NCBI RefSeq assembly: GCF_014467015.1
Contig: NZ_CP058559.1
Span: 2,542,001 to 2,606,000 of the forward strand
Source of the DNA: Alkalicella caledoniensis
GTDB taxonomy: Bacteria; Bacillota; Proteinivoracia; Proteinivoracales; Proteinivoracaceae
Length of the DNA: 64,000 nt
Direction: 5' to 3'
Position 1 is the stretch's first letter. Every line of letters begins with the position of its first letter. Positions 1 through 8,067 of the stretch are shown in pieces. The notes below the pieces were generated by a model. It ran no database searches. It was not told the origin of the DNA and saw only the letters and a program-made list of their open reading frames with translations. Position numbers and translations under genes: made by a program.

Positions 1-156
1 TGCAACTTTTTTTAGTTCATTCACAAGCTCTTGTGGTGGATCAAAATCGGGAAAACCCTGAGAAAGGTTAGTAGCCCCATATTTATTAGCCACACGGGTC
101 ATTCTTCTTATAAGAGAATCAGTGAAAAAATCAAGACGTTTACTTATCTTAGGCAT
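1..156 (-). CDS. PLP-dependent aminotransferase, N-terminal part (cut by window edge)
   Basis: Only the first 52 codons are present; the gene runs off the left edge. The reading starts at an ATG (positions 154-156) preceded by an AGGAAG-type ribosome binding site. The peptide begins MPKISKRLDF and contains the stretch NLSQGFPDFDPP. That stretch is typical of the N-terminus of class I/II fold-type I aminotransferases of the kynurenine/methionine transaminase group (YbdL-like). It lies 88 nt downstream of metI on the same strand, so it may be co-transcribed with the methionine importer. A role in methionine or other amino acid transamination is an inference from this context. The catalytic lysine lies outside the window. 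Confidence 0.8.
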   Translation of the reverse strand, partial: MPKISKRLDFFTDSLIRRMTRVANKYGATNLSQGFPDFDPPQELVNELKKVA

Positions 157-244
157 TACATTCTTCCTTTCATCTTGTCTTTGTTAAGCAAAACCTTTAC
201 AAAAGTGTGTTGTTAATGATCTGACCCTGATGAAACTGCAACCC

Positions 245-925
245 TTAATGACTCAATCTCTTTAACAAATAATCCCCCACGGTCTGAACAACATTTACTA
301 TCAGTAATAATATAATTGTCGTAACAACCATGACATCTGTTCTGAAGTATTGGTATCCATATCTTATGGCAAAGTCTCCTAACCCCCCACCACCTACAGT
401 TCCTGCAACAGCAGAGAACCCAATTAGACTTACTGTTGTTATGGTAAGTGCATAGATTATACCAGGAAGGGCTTCCACTAGTAGTACCCTGTAAATAATC
501 TGAAAGGGACTCGACCCCATGGACTTAGCAGCTTCAATGACACCTTTATCAACTTCAAGTAAAGCTGACTCTATTTGTCTAGCCACAAAGGGAGTGGAAG
601 CGAAGATGAGAGGTACCACTGCACCCTTTAAGCCAATTGTTGTACCCACTAAAAATCTGGTAATAGGTATAATAGCAGTCAACAGTATTACAAAGGGTAA
701 CGATCTGAAAGTATTTACAACTTTACCTAGAACTGAATTTAACAGCTTATTTTCCATAAGGTTATTCTCGCGGGTAACAGTAAGAATTACCCCTATGGGC
801 ACTCCCAAAAGTGCAGCAATGAATCCTGCAATTGTAACCATGGCAATGGTATCATTAAAAGCTTTAACTAAATCAGGAAATAGATTGATGACGTTGGGCA
901 TCAACTGTTTCAAAAACTCCACCAT
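245..925 (-). CDS. metI: D-methionine ABC transporter permease MetI
   Basis: Membrane permease of the MetNIQ methionine importer, 226 residues. It has about five hydrophobic segments and a BPD_transp_1 fold, and the EAA-loop region reads EAAKSMGSSPFQI, as in MetI proteins. The start was placed at the ATG at 923-925 (MVEFLKQL) because a GGAGGTG ribosome binding site lies 7 nt upstream (933-939). A longer reading would extend further into metN without a binding site. The gene overlaps the 3' end of metN by 53 nt, which suggests translational coupling. No MetQ substrate-binding gene follows within the window. Confidence 0.93.
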   Translation of the reverse strand: MVEFLKQLMPNVINLFPDLVKAFNDTIAMVTIAGFIAALLGVPIGVILTVTRENNLMENKLLNSVLGKVVNTFRSLPFVILLTAIIPITRFLVGTTIGLKGAVVPLIFASTPFVARQIESALLEVDKGVIEAAKSMGSSPFQIIYRVLLVEALPGIIYALTITTVSLIGFSAVAGTVGGGGLGDFAIRYGYQYFRTDVMVVTTIILLLIVNVVQTVGDYLLKRLSH

Positions 926-1949
926 CTGAAAGCACCTCCACTTTAATATTATTTTGTGTGAGATATCCAATAGCCTTCTTGGTTTTTTCCTCAGTACCAC
1001 TTAACCTGATTATAAGATTACCTAGGGGCACGCCTTGGATATGCTCGATATTACCAAACAGAATACTTGCAAAGACTCCATAATCCATGGAGATTTTTGA
1101 TATAAAAGCTTGGCTAGTCTTTTTACCCATAAAGGATATTTTAACAAGCCTTTGAACTTCACCTGGCTTAGAAGCTAGATCATATTCTAGGAAGCTATCT
1201 ATACTTTCATAACCCATTGTTGAAGCCACAAATTCCTTGGTGATTTTAGCTTGAGGACTAAAAAACACATTCAAGACATCACCAACTTCTACTATCTCAC
1301 CATTTTCCATAACAGCTACCTTGTTGCAAATCTCTTTAATGACGTCCATTTGATGTGTAATTAGTACAATGGTTAGATTGAGTTTTTCGTTAATATCCTT
1401 AAGAAGATTTAAAATTGATCGAGTTGTTTGTGGATCTAAGGCAGAAGTTGCTTCATCACAAAGTAAAACATCAGGATCATTAGCAAGAGCCCTTGCTATT
1501 CCAACCCTTTGTTTTTGACCACCACTTAACTGAGCTGGGTACGCATTTGCTTTGTCTTGAATACCCACAAGCTTTAATAGGTTTATGACCTTTTCTTCAA
1601 TTTGTTTTTTTGTTAGGCCTTTACCCTTTAGGGGATAAGCAACATTAGAAAAAATAGTCCGCCTGCTCATGAGATTAAAATGCTGAAATATCATTCCAAT
1701 TTTCTCTCTCTTTCGCCTTAGCTCAATGTCTTTAAGAGCTGTGAGTTCAATACCATTTACAGTAACCTTGCCTTCATCGGGAGATTCTAGTAGATTTATA
1801 CATCTAATTAAGGTGCTTTTCCCAGCACCACTGTAACCTATTATTCCGTATATGTCTCCTTGCTCCACGTGAAGGTTAACATTCTTTAGGGCATGGACAG
1901 CAGTACCCTTACTGCCGTAGGTCTTGGTAATATTCTCTAATAAAATCAA
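873..1949 (-). CDS. metN: D-methionine ABC transporter ATP-binding protein MetN
   Basis: ATPase of the methionine importer, about 358 residues. The Walker A segment reads GYSGAGKST, the signature LSGGQKQRVGIARAL, and the Walker B VLLCDEATSALDP. The C-terminal 100 residues form the NIL/ACT-like regulatory domain found in MetN proteins, which senses methionine in family members. The start is a TTG at 1947-1949, giving the peptide (M)ILLENITKTYG, preceded by a strong AGGAGG at spacing 6. An upstream ATG would lie inside the riboswitch terminator and has no binding site. Transcription is controlled by the SAM-I riboswitch directly upstream. Confidence 0.95.
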   Translation of the reverse strand: MILLENITKTYGSKGTAVHALKNVNLHVEQGDIYGIIGYSGAGKSTLIRCINLLESPDEGKVTVNGIELTALKDIELRRKREKIGMIFQHFNLMSRRTIFSNVAYPLKGKGLTKKQIEEKVINLLKLVGIQDKANAYPAQLSGGQKQRVGIARALANDPDVLLCDEATSALDPQTTRSILNLLKDINEKLNLTIVLITHQMDVIKEICNKVAVMENGEIVEVGDVLNVFFSPQAKITKEFVASTMGYESIDSFLEYDLASKPGEVQRLVKISFMGKKTSQAFISKISMDYGVFASILFGNIEHIQGVPLGNLIIRLSGTEEKTKKAIGYLTQNNIKVEVLSDGGVFETVDAQRHQSIS

Positions 1950-1973
1950 ATGTAATCCTCCTCTTTTTTGTGA

Positions 1974-2009
1974 AATAAAAAACCCCTTCTCCACATAGAG
2001 AAGGGGTTA
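1974..2009 (-). terminator. Intrinsic terminator of the SAM riboswitch expression platform
   Basis: On the minus strand an 11-bp stem (AACCCCTTCTC pairing with GAGAAGGGGTT) with a 6-nt loop is followed by a run of T. It sits between the riboswitch aptamer and metN, as expected for SAM-dependent premature termination. Confidence 0.9.
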
Positions 2010-2029
2010 GACATAAACATACAAAAAAT

Positions 2030-2142
2030 TTAGTCTTTCCCTCATCTCTCAGAACTATGTTCTGTTGGAGTTAGCACCGTGCACTAATTAGTGTGGTTGC
2101 TGAAACTTCATAGGGCCATTCCCTCGGTTTCTCTTGATAAGG
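2030..2142 (-). promoter_or_regulatory. SAM-I (S-box) riboswitch aptamer
   Basis: The minus strand shows the S-box hallmarks in order: CTTATCAAGAG at the 5' end (2131-2141), GAGGGAATGGCCCTATGAA in the core, CAGCAACC, a variable stem around ACACTAATTAGTGC, GGTGCTAACTCCA, and closing GATGAGGGAAAGAC. High SAM should favour the terminator at 1974-2009 and switch off metNI. Established knowledge: S-box control of methionine transport genes is common in Firmicutes. Confidence 0.95.
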
Positions 2143-2182
2143 TTGTTTATCGTATTAAATTGTTTGCTTGAATTTAAATCTT

Positions 2183-2211
2183 ATTATAAGCACATGAAAG
2201 GGAGATGTCAA
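2183..2211 (-). promoter_or_regulatory. Sigma-A promoter of the riboswitch-metNI operon
   Basis: Minus strand TTGACA (2206-2211), a 17-nt spacer and TATAAT (2183-2188): a perfect consensus promoter about 40 nt upstream of the aptamer. Confidence 0.9.
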
Positions 2212-2410
2212 CATGTTTTTCAATTTATTATCAATTTAATTAGTTAAAGCAAGAAACTCACTAAATATTACTAATTATGGTATTTTATTTACTTAGAAGG
2301 AATTTAGACAAATAAATAGAATTATAAAGATTAGATTTATTTATTAAATATATATATTCATAAACTAAAATTATAGAACTATTATTCCTATTATTCTATG
2401 GAGGTTTTAA

Positions 2411-3163
2411 ATGGAAACTAATAATTTTCAAAAGAGAGTTTTAGAATCTTTGACGAGATGTAAGGAGAAAAAAATTTCACCTCAAAATACCATGCCACTG
2501 GTTACAGTTGACGAAAATTCTTTAGGCCTAATACTAGATAGTAATGAGATGTTAGTTAATAAATTTACGGATTTAACAGAGGAAATATTAGGATACATGG
2601 GCAAGGGGACTTTAATTATTCTCACTGACCCAAAGGGCATATTACTAAAAGTAGGAAAATCTTGTGACGTGGAAATACTCTTATACCCAGGAGCCTCATT
2701 CACTGAAGAAAGCTTGGGGACCAATGCCATATCAATGGCCATGGAGCTAGAAGGGACAGCCTTTTTAGAGCCAGAGCAACATTATTTAGACTTCTTTAAA
2801 AAGTGGTATTGCTACGCTAAACCACTTGTAAAGGATAAGGAAATAATCGGTTATATAGATATAACTACAATAAATGAGAAAATGCGTGGTGAGCTCAAAG
2901 TTGTAGCTAACATGTTAGCAGATAGAATTACCATTGAGATGAAAGGTAATAAGAATCCTAAAGAAATATCTGTTCCCTTAAGTGATGTCCAAATAAGTGT
3001 ACTGAGACTAATGGCTAAGGGGCACTCCAACAAGGAGATAACAGATATTCTAAATGCAAGTCCTAACACAATAAAGTATCATAGAAAAATCATTTTCAAA
3101 AAACTGCAATCCTCTAATGCAAATGAAGCAGTAGCAAAGGCATATGAAATAGGACTTATATAA
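2411..3163 (+). CDS. LuxR-type regulator with AcoR-like GAF sensor domain
   Basis: A 250-residue transcriptional regulator. The N-terminal two thirds resemble the GAF sensor of AcoR-type activators: LGTNAISMAM followed by an EQHY segment and a WYCYAKPLV stretch that matches the usual GTNAIG...EHF...W.C.A.P pattern. The C-terminal 60 residues form a GerE/LuxR helix-turn-helix (LSDVQISVLRLMAKGHSNKE and TIKYHRKIIFKKL). The usual sigma-54 AAA+ domain is absent, so this is a GAF sensor joined directly to a LuxR output domain. GGAGG lies 7 nt before the ATG. It is monocistronic, ends in a hairpin terminator, and its ligand and target are unknown. Confidence 0.85.
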   Translation: METNNFQKRVLESLTRCKEKKISPQNTMPLVTVDENSLGLILDSNEMLVNKFTDLTEEILGYMGKGTLIILTDPKGILLKVGKSCDVEILLYPGASFTEESLGTNAISMAMELEGTAFLEPEQHYLDFFKKWYCYAKPLVKDKEIIGYIDITTINEKMRGELKVVANMLADRITIEMKGNKNPKEISVPLSDVQISVLRLMAKGHSNKEITDILNASPNTIKYHRKIIFKKLQSSNANEAVAKAYEIGLI

Positions 3164-3171
3164 AATAACAT

Positions 3172-3202
3172 AAACAACTACCCTTTTGGATAGTTGTTTT
3201 AA
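3172..3202 (+). terminator. Intrinsic terminator after the LuxR regulator
   Basis: AAACAACTA (3172-3180) pairs with TAGTTGTTT (3191-3199), followed by T and A residues. An almost identical hairpin recurs at 5119-5168 on the far side of the foldback element and IS1182. Confidence 0.7.
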
Positions 3203-3346
3203 ACTGATGACAAAGTCATTTTTTGATGAATGTCGCATATTAAACGCTGTACAGCATTCTGCGTCGAGACTTAAGGCTTCTACCTAAACTCCAGAAGGGG
3301 ACCGTTCCAATTCACCGTCCATGGTTCAATGGAACTCTCGAAACGT

Positions 3347-5003
3347 CAGACTGTGTGGCTAATCTCTAAAAACTCAAGGATTAGCCGTAAATTTCCTGTC
3401 TTTTGGTGCAATATGACTTAAACATATAAAAATACAATGATAAAGTGGGTCTAAGAGCTACTAATATCCTTAGTAGTTCTTTCACTCCTATAATATTTAT
3501 TACTCTTTTAAAATTATAGGCTAGCAAAACTAGGGCTGTCTCTGTAGTTACAGAATCCATCCCTCTTGTTAAAAAATACCCAGCATTCATTGTCCTTTTG
3601 ATGGTTCCATAAGGATGCTCAACAATCATCTGCCTTTGTAGGTATTTGTCCATATTTGCTTCTGTTCTAGCATCTATAGTATCCAAAAAATCTTGGTTAG
3701 GTGACCGATTTATTATCCTGCCTTTGGCTGCAGTGGTGCATTTGCTTTTTGATTCACAGTTTTTACAGGCATCGTAGTTTCTATATTTTATTCTTTTTGG
3801 TTCTTTTGATTTGTGGTTTATTCTGCGTAATTCATGGCCCAAAGGACAAATATATAAGTCTTTTTCAGGCACATAAGTAAATTTATCTCCGTAGAAATCT
3901 TTGTCTCCTGTGGCGTTAGAATACGACTGTTTTGGCAAATAGACTGTTGTTTCGTTTCTCTCACATTTCATGAGGTCGTCTGCTTGGTAATAGCCTTTAT
4001 CTGCCGCTACTTCAAGTTTCCTTTTTCCAAATATATCTTTAGCCTTTTCTGCAAGTGAATTTAGGTTACCTTGATCTGCGGGATTGTTTGTAACATCATA
4101 TGCGACTATAATACCATGCTTAGAGTCTACAGCTGTTTGTATGTTATATGCTACAGTAACACCATTGTTTTTGTTGTCCATAAGCCTAGCATCTTCGTCA
4201 ACTGTAGATATTTCATTACTTTCGCTATCCTGTAGTTTTTTTTCCAACTCTTCAAATTTAATTTTACGCTCCTTGAGTTTTTCAATTTTTTGCTGAATTT
4301 CTTCAGGTGTATACTTAAGTTTAGGTGAATCGTCTTTGTCACTGCTTTCTAACAAATCTAGATAGGAATTAACCTTATCTTCGATATATTGTTTGTGTCT
4401 TTGTATTTTTTTCTTTGAGAAATTATTCTTCTTTGAATTATTAGCTTGAATTTTAGTCCCATCTATTGCTATGAATTCCTCGCCTAATAGTTTGAGATCC
4501 TTACACAACTTAGTAAAATCCTTGAAAACTTGTTTTAGCTGAGTTTTATTTTCTTTCCTGAAATCAGCTATTGTTTTAAAATCAGGTTTTAGTTTTTGTA
4601 ATAGCCAAACCACTTCTATATTCCTGTGAGATTCTGTTTCTAGCTTTCTAGATGATCTTATGCCATTTACATACCCATATAGATATAACTTCAATAAAAC
4701 AGAGGGATGATATCCTGGTGCACCTCTGCGGTGTTCCTTTGATTTAGTGAATGCACTCATATTGACCAGTTTTACGTATTCATCAATTACCCTAACGGGA
4801 TTATCCTCACCTATGTAATCTTCTATGCAGTCAGGAAACATTGTTTTTTGCTTTCTATCTGTACCTTGTATAAATGACATTTAAAATCCCCTCTCCGATA
4901 TTCTATAACTTAATTATACTACAGAAAAAGGGAAAAGTACTGTATTTACAGTACTTTGGAGGCATTTTAGACATATATTATTGTTTAATTCTCACACAGT
5001 CTG
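3347..5003 (-). mobile_element. IS1182-family insertion sequence, copy A
   Basis: A 1657-bp element with terminal inverted repeats CAGACTGTGTG / CACACAGTCTG. It is flanked by the 4-bp direct repeat ACGT (3343-3346 and 5004-5007). It holds one transposase on the minus strand. It is the same length as copy B at 42960-44616, which lies in the opposite orientation. It is inserted in the apical part of a foldback repeat. Confidence 0.93.
3381..4880 (-). CDS. IS1182 family transposase (copy A)
   Basis: A 499-residue DDE transposase. The N-terminal domain (about residues 15-90) carries the GAPGYHPSVLLKLYLYGYVNG motif region typical of the DUF772/IS1182 N-domain. The DDE catalytic domain follows, with EFIAIDGTKIQAN near residue 140 and EVAADKGYYQADD near 290. 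A Cys-rich segment (CPLGHELRR, then CKNCESKSKC) lies near 350-385, and the C-terminal catalytic stretch is EHPYGTIKRTM. It appears full length and intact. It differs from copy B at only two residues seen (SESNEIS here, SECNEVS in B), indicating very recent movement. Confidence 0.95.
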   Translation of the reverse strand: MSFIQGTDRKQKTMFPDCIEDYIGEDNPVRVIDEYVKLVNMSAFTKSKEHRRGAPGYHPSVLLKLYLYGYVNGIRSSRKLETESHRNIEVVWLLQKLKPDFKTIADFRKENKTQLKQVFKDFTKLCKDLKLLGEEFIAIDGTKIQANNSKKNNFSKKKIQRHKQYIEDKVNSYLDLLESSDKDDSPKLKYTPEEIQQKIEKLKERKIKFEELEKKLQDSESNEISTVDEDARLMDNKNNGVTVAYNIQTAVDSKHGIIVAYDVTNNPADQGNLNSLAEKAKDIFGKRKLEVAADKGYYQADDLMKCERNETTVYLPKQSYSNATGDKDFYGDKFTYVPEKDLYICPLGHELRRINHKSKEPKRIKYRNYDACKNCESKSKCTTAAKGRIINRSPNQDFLDTIDARTEANMDKYLQRQMIVEHPYGTIKRTMNAGYFLTRGMDSVTTETALVLLAYNFKRVINIIGVKELLRILVALRPTLSLYFYMFKSYCTKRQEIYG

Positions 5004-5118
5004 ACGTCCTGTTCCTCGCCCCTTCTTCCGTTTAGCTATTCAGCTCTTAAGTCTATCTCCTCGAATTAATTGTACTGCTTTTTAATATGCACATCTAGGG
5101 TCAATGACTTTGTCTTAG

Positions 5119-5168
5119 GTTTATAACATAAACAACTACCCTTTTGGGTAGTTGTTTATGTTGTAAAC
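5119..5168 (+). terminator. Long perfect-like hairpin downstream of the foldback element
   Basis: Arms 5119-5141 and 5146-5168 are complementary over 23 bp with one mismatch. The core AACAACTACCC / GGGTAGTTGTT matches the terminator at 3172-3202. It may be a second copy of that terminator, duplicated when the foldback element arrived. Confidence 0.6.
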
Positions 5169-5223
5169 CTGTGATAATCTTGTTTTAGGGGAAAAATGGT
5201 AAAGGGGTAATGTTTTAATTTTT

Positions 5224-5257
5224 AAACAACCATGTGGAGTCATCTACATGGTTGTTT
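5224..5257. terminator. Hairpin in the intergenic region before the acetyltransferase
   Basis: AAACAACCATG (5224-5234) pairs with CATGGTTGTTT (5247-5257), followed on the plus strand by TTGTTATAAT. It looks like an intrinsic terminator, but no intact gene lies directly upstream of it on the plus strand. The remainder of 5008-5399 holds no gene. Confidence 0.5.
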
Positions 5258-5399
5258 TGTTATAATATTATGGTTTTAAAAAGAGGATTGTATTGATATG
5301 TATAGAATTATATTTAATACATTTAGAATAAACGTAAGTCCAATACTATTTCGTGTAGTTGGGTTAATAAGTAAAAAATAGCTAGAGGAGGAGAAGTGT

Positions 5400-6242
5400 A
5401 TGGAAGTTATAAAGTATACTTGCCCAAAGGAGTTTTTTGACTTAGTAGAAGAGTATTTGTTAGCAGACGAAGTAATTAACAATTTGCCCTTGGGTATATT
5501 ATATAATCTTGTAAAAAACCAGCAAAACTTGAAAGGGCAACCCTTTTTAGCTGCGGTTACTGACAATGGCCAGTTAGAACTTGTAATGATTAAGACAGGA
5601 AACAATAACTTGGTGGTTCATGGAGAAGGAGCTAAATTAAAAGAAGCAATTATTTGTGCTATGGATTACATAGTAGATAATAAAGTGCCAATACCCGGTG
5701 TAATAGGTCTCAGGGAGGTTGCAGATAATTTCGCAAAGCTATGGAGTGAAAAAGATCTATCCCCTGTGAAAATTGATATGGAACAACTAATATATAAACT
5801 AGATAGAGTTAACCCAATTAAGTATAGTGAAGGAAATATAAGACTTGCTATGGATGATGATATAGAACTTTTGACTCAATGGATTTATGAGTTTATGAAG
5901 GAAGCATTGGGTGCAGACAACAAAGCTCATGCACAAAACTTTGTGGAAATCAGCATCAAAGATTCATCCCTTTATATATGGGAGGACCAGGGGCCTGTAT
6001 CCTTAGCAAAGAAAACTAGACCTACTAAAAATGGTATAGTAATAAACTCCGTTTATACCCCCAAAGACAAAAGAGGTAAAGGATATGCCAGCTCATGTGT
6101 TGCTAGCCTAAGTCAGTTACTCCTAGATGAGGGATATCAGTTCTGCAGCCTATACACAGACCTATCAAACCCAACTTCAAACAAAATCTACACAGAAATC
6201 GGCTATGTACCAATAGCAGAATCTGTAGTATATAAATTTTAG
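5400..6242 (+). CDS. GNAT family N-acetyltransferase
   Basis: A 280-residue protein. The C-terminal half has the acetyl-CoA-binding pattern of GNAT enzymes: VINSVYTPKDKRGKGYASSC, where the R-G-K-G-Y-A segment is the pyrophosphate-binding motif A, followed by LYTDLSNPTSNKIYTEIGY (motif B). The N-terminal 130 residues form a second domain seen in many two-domain Firmicutes GNAT proteins. AGGAGGAG lies about 7 nt before the ATG. The gene stands alone and ends in a strong terminator shared with the convergent amidohydrolase. The substrate cannot be inferred. Confidence 0.88.
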   Translation: MEVIKYTCPKEFFDLVEEYLLADEVINNLPLGILYNLVKNQQNLKGQPFLAAVTDNGQLELVMIKTGNNNLVVHGEGAKLKEAIICAMDYIVDNKVPIPGVIGLREVADNFAKLWSEKDLSPVKIDMEQLIYKLDRVNPIKYSEGNIRLAMDDDIELLTQWIYEFMKEALGADNKAHAQNFVEISIKDSSLYIWEDQGPVSLAKKTRPTKNGIVINSVYTPKDKRGKGYASSCVASLSQLLLDEGYQFCSLYTDLSNPTSNKIYTEIGYVPIAESVVYKF

Positions 6243-6244
6243 AG

Positions 6245-6271
6245 AAAAAGCCCGCGACAGCGGGCTTTTTC
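6245..6271. terminator. Bidirectional terminator between convergent genes
   Basis: AAAAAGCCCG (6245-6254) pairs with CGGGCTTTTT (6261-6270). Both ends are T-rich on their respective strands, so it can serve the acetyltransferase and the amidohydrolase. Confidence 0.92.
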
Positions 6272-6277
6272 TTCTAA

Positions 6278-7900
6278 CTATACCTCAAACACAACTTTCC
6301 CATTAAAAATAGTCTTCAAAACCTTTACATCATTTATTGTGTCAGGACAGATTTCGAATATATCCTCTGAAAGAACAGTGAAATCAGCTAATTTTCCTGG
6401 AGTGATTGATCCTTTTATATCCTCTTCAAAGGAAGCAAAAGCAGCTCCTAATGTATAGCCATAAACAGCCTGCTCTACAGTAATCTTTTGATCAGGTAAC
6501 CATCCATTTTCAGGGTAACCTTTTAAATCTTTTCTTGTAACAGCACAGTAAATACCTTTAAGTACATCAAAAGTCTCCACAGGGCAGTCAGAACCACAAG
6601 CAACATTTACACCTCTGTCGAACATGCCCTTCCAGTTATAAGAGGTTTTTGCCAGTTCCTTTCCAACTCTATCCTCTACAATGTGAAGGTCATAATCAAT
6701 GAAAATGGGTTGTATATGTGCTACTACACCTAAATCACCATACTTATCAAGAAGGGTTTCGTCCGTTATCTGGCAATGAATAATAGAATGTCTATGATCA
6801 TCCCGGGGATTTTTGCTTAAAACCTTCTCAAAACTATCAAAAGACATATACATGGTTTTATCTCCAATACAGTGTATGGCAACATGCATCCCAGCATTAT
6901 GTGCAAGGGATACTAGCTCATCTAGCTCCCTTTGACTATAAACACAAATCCCTCGGGTTGAAGTATCATCTGCATAAGGTTTGCTCAGATAGGCAGTTCG
7001 GGCTCCCAATGACCCATCTGCTAAAACCTTAAGGGGGCCAATTTTAAACAAATCATCACCTACACCAGTATTAAAGCCCTGCTCCAAAAAGCTATTTAAT
7101 CTTTCTTTCGTTGATAGAAGACATTGCTCGTAAACCCTTAGGGGAAGCTTTCTTTCAGATGCCAGTTCACTATACGCAGTTAATACATTGTTGAAATCCT
7201 TGCCTGGCATGGCCTCAAAGTCATCTGATTGAACAGAAGTTATTCCCTCAGTTATGACATTGTCAGCAGCTTTCATTAGAAGCTCCTTTATGTATTGTAC
7301 ACTAGGTGCAGGGATATGCTCTGACACTAAATTGAGTGCTTTCTCCCTTAGTACCCCTGTGGGCTGTCCATTTTCATCCACATCAAAATGACCACCATCT
7401 ATCTGAGGAGTATTCTTAGTCAACCCAGCTAGTTCTAGTGCCTTACTATTTACAACTGAAACATGGCCACAAGCCCTTGTTGTAATTATTGGAAACTCCG
7501 TGGATATCTTATCTAAATCATATCTAGTAGGGAATTTTTTTTCATGGAAATGATCATGATTCCATCCCCTACCTTCAACCCAGCTTCCCTGTTGAAGATT
7601 TAGATTTTCCATAAATGCTTTCATCCTATCTACCAGATGGTCTATTGAGGTAGTTCCTATTAGATTAGCTTTCATAAGACTAGTTCCATAGCTTAATAAA
7701 TGCATGTGGCTATCGTTAAAGCCTGGCACCATTAGCTTTCCTTCTAAATCAATAACTTTAGTATCAGCATCCTTAAGTGCTAGAATCTCCTCAACTGTCC
7801 CAACAGAAGAAATTCTACCATCCTTAACTGCAACAGCTTGGGCAATAGGTTGTCTTTTATCCATAGTAACAACTTTACCATTAACAACGACCAAATCCAC
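6278..7900 (-). CDS. Amidohydrolase family protein (YtcJ-like)
   Basis: A 540-residue metal-dependent hydrolase of the amidohydrolase superfamily, YtcJ-like branch. The first metal site is in VPGFNDSHMHLLSYG. Further expected landmarks are GWNHDHF, VLADGSLGARTAYL (the region of the carboxylated lysine/metal ligand), HCIGDKTM, HCQ and ACGSDCPVE (metal-binding Asp). The C-terminal beta-sandwich segment ends with GKLADFTVLSEDIF. A GTG start at 7898-7900 was chosen because GAGAGGAG lies 8 nt upstream; the next upstream ATG has no binding site. It is probably cytoplasmic, since no signal peptide is seen. The substrate is unknown. Confidence 0.9.
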   Translation of the reverse strand: MDLVVVNGKVVTMDKRQPIAQAVAVKDGRISSVGTVEEILALKDADTKVIDLEGKLMVPGFNDSHMHLLSYGTSLMKANLIGTTSIDHLVDRMKAFMENLNLQQGSWVEGRGWNHDHFHEKKFPTRYDLDKISTEFPIITTRACGHVSVVNSKALELAGLTKNTPQIDGGHFDVDENGQPTGVLREKALNLVSEHIPAPSVQYIKELLMKAADNVITEGITSVQSDDFEAMPGKDFNNVLTAYSELASERKLPLRVYEQCLLSTKERLNSFLEQGFNTGVGDDLFKIGPLKVLADGSLGARTAYLSKPYADDTSTRGICVYSQRELDELVSLAHNAGMHVAIHCIGDKTMYMSFDSFEKVLSKNPRDDHRHSIIHCQITDETLLDKYGDLGVVAHIQPIFIDYDLHIVEDRVGKELAKTSYNWKGMFDRGVNVACGSDCPVETFDVLKGIYCAVTRKDLKGYPENGWLPDQKITVEQAVYGYTLGAAFASFEEDIKGSITPGKLADFTVLSEDIFEICPDTINDVKVLKTIFNGKVVFEV

Positions 7901-8067
7901 AAAACCACTCCTCTCAATGTTGAGTATTGATACAATTATAGCATAATATTTAGTCAATGGTTATTAGTCATTAACTATTAGCTAAATACAACTTTATAAA
8001 ACCATTGACCATCTCCTAAACTGGAGTTAGAATCGAATTATACATATAGAAAAAATAGGGAGGCGCC

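Larger units (their letters stand above)
3204..5118. repeat. Foldback (self-complementary) repeat element, split by IS1182 copy A
   Basis: Removing the IS (3347-5003 plus one target copy) leaves about 250 bp with nested complementary segments. 3206-3220 pairs with 5103-5114, 3231-3252 with 5072-5093, 3266-3278 with 5042-5059, and 3292-3300 with 5019-5027. The pairing blocks are in the correct nested order and are separated by internal loops, so either transcript strand could form a long ornate hairpin. No open reading frame is present. The right half recurs at 23311-23430, so the element is dispersed. It may be a MITE or a structured RNA; which one cannot be decided from one window. Confidence 0.7.

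Noticed and set aside
31-216. A 61-codon plus-strand reading frame
   Set aside because: It lies opposite the aminotransferase start, lacks a ribosome binding site and shows no family features; the minus-strand reading has a clear start and motif.
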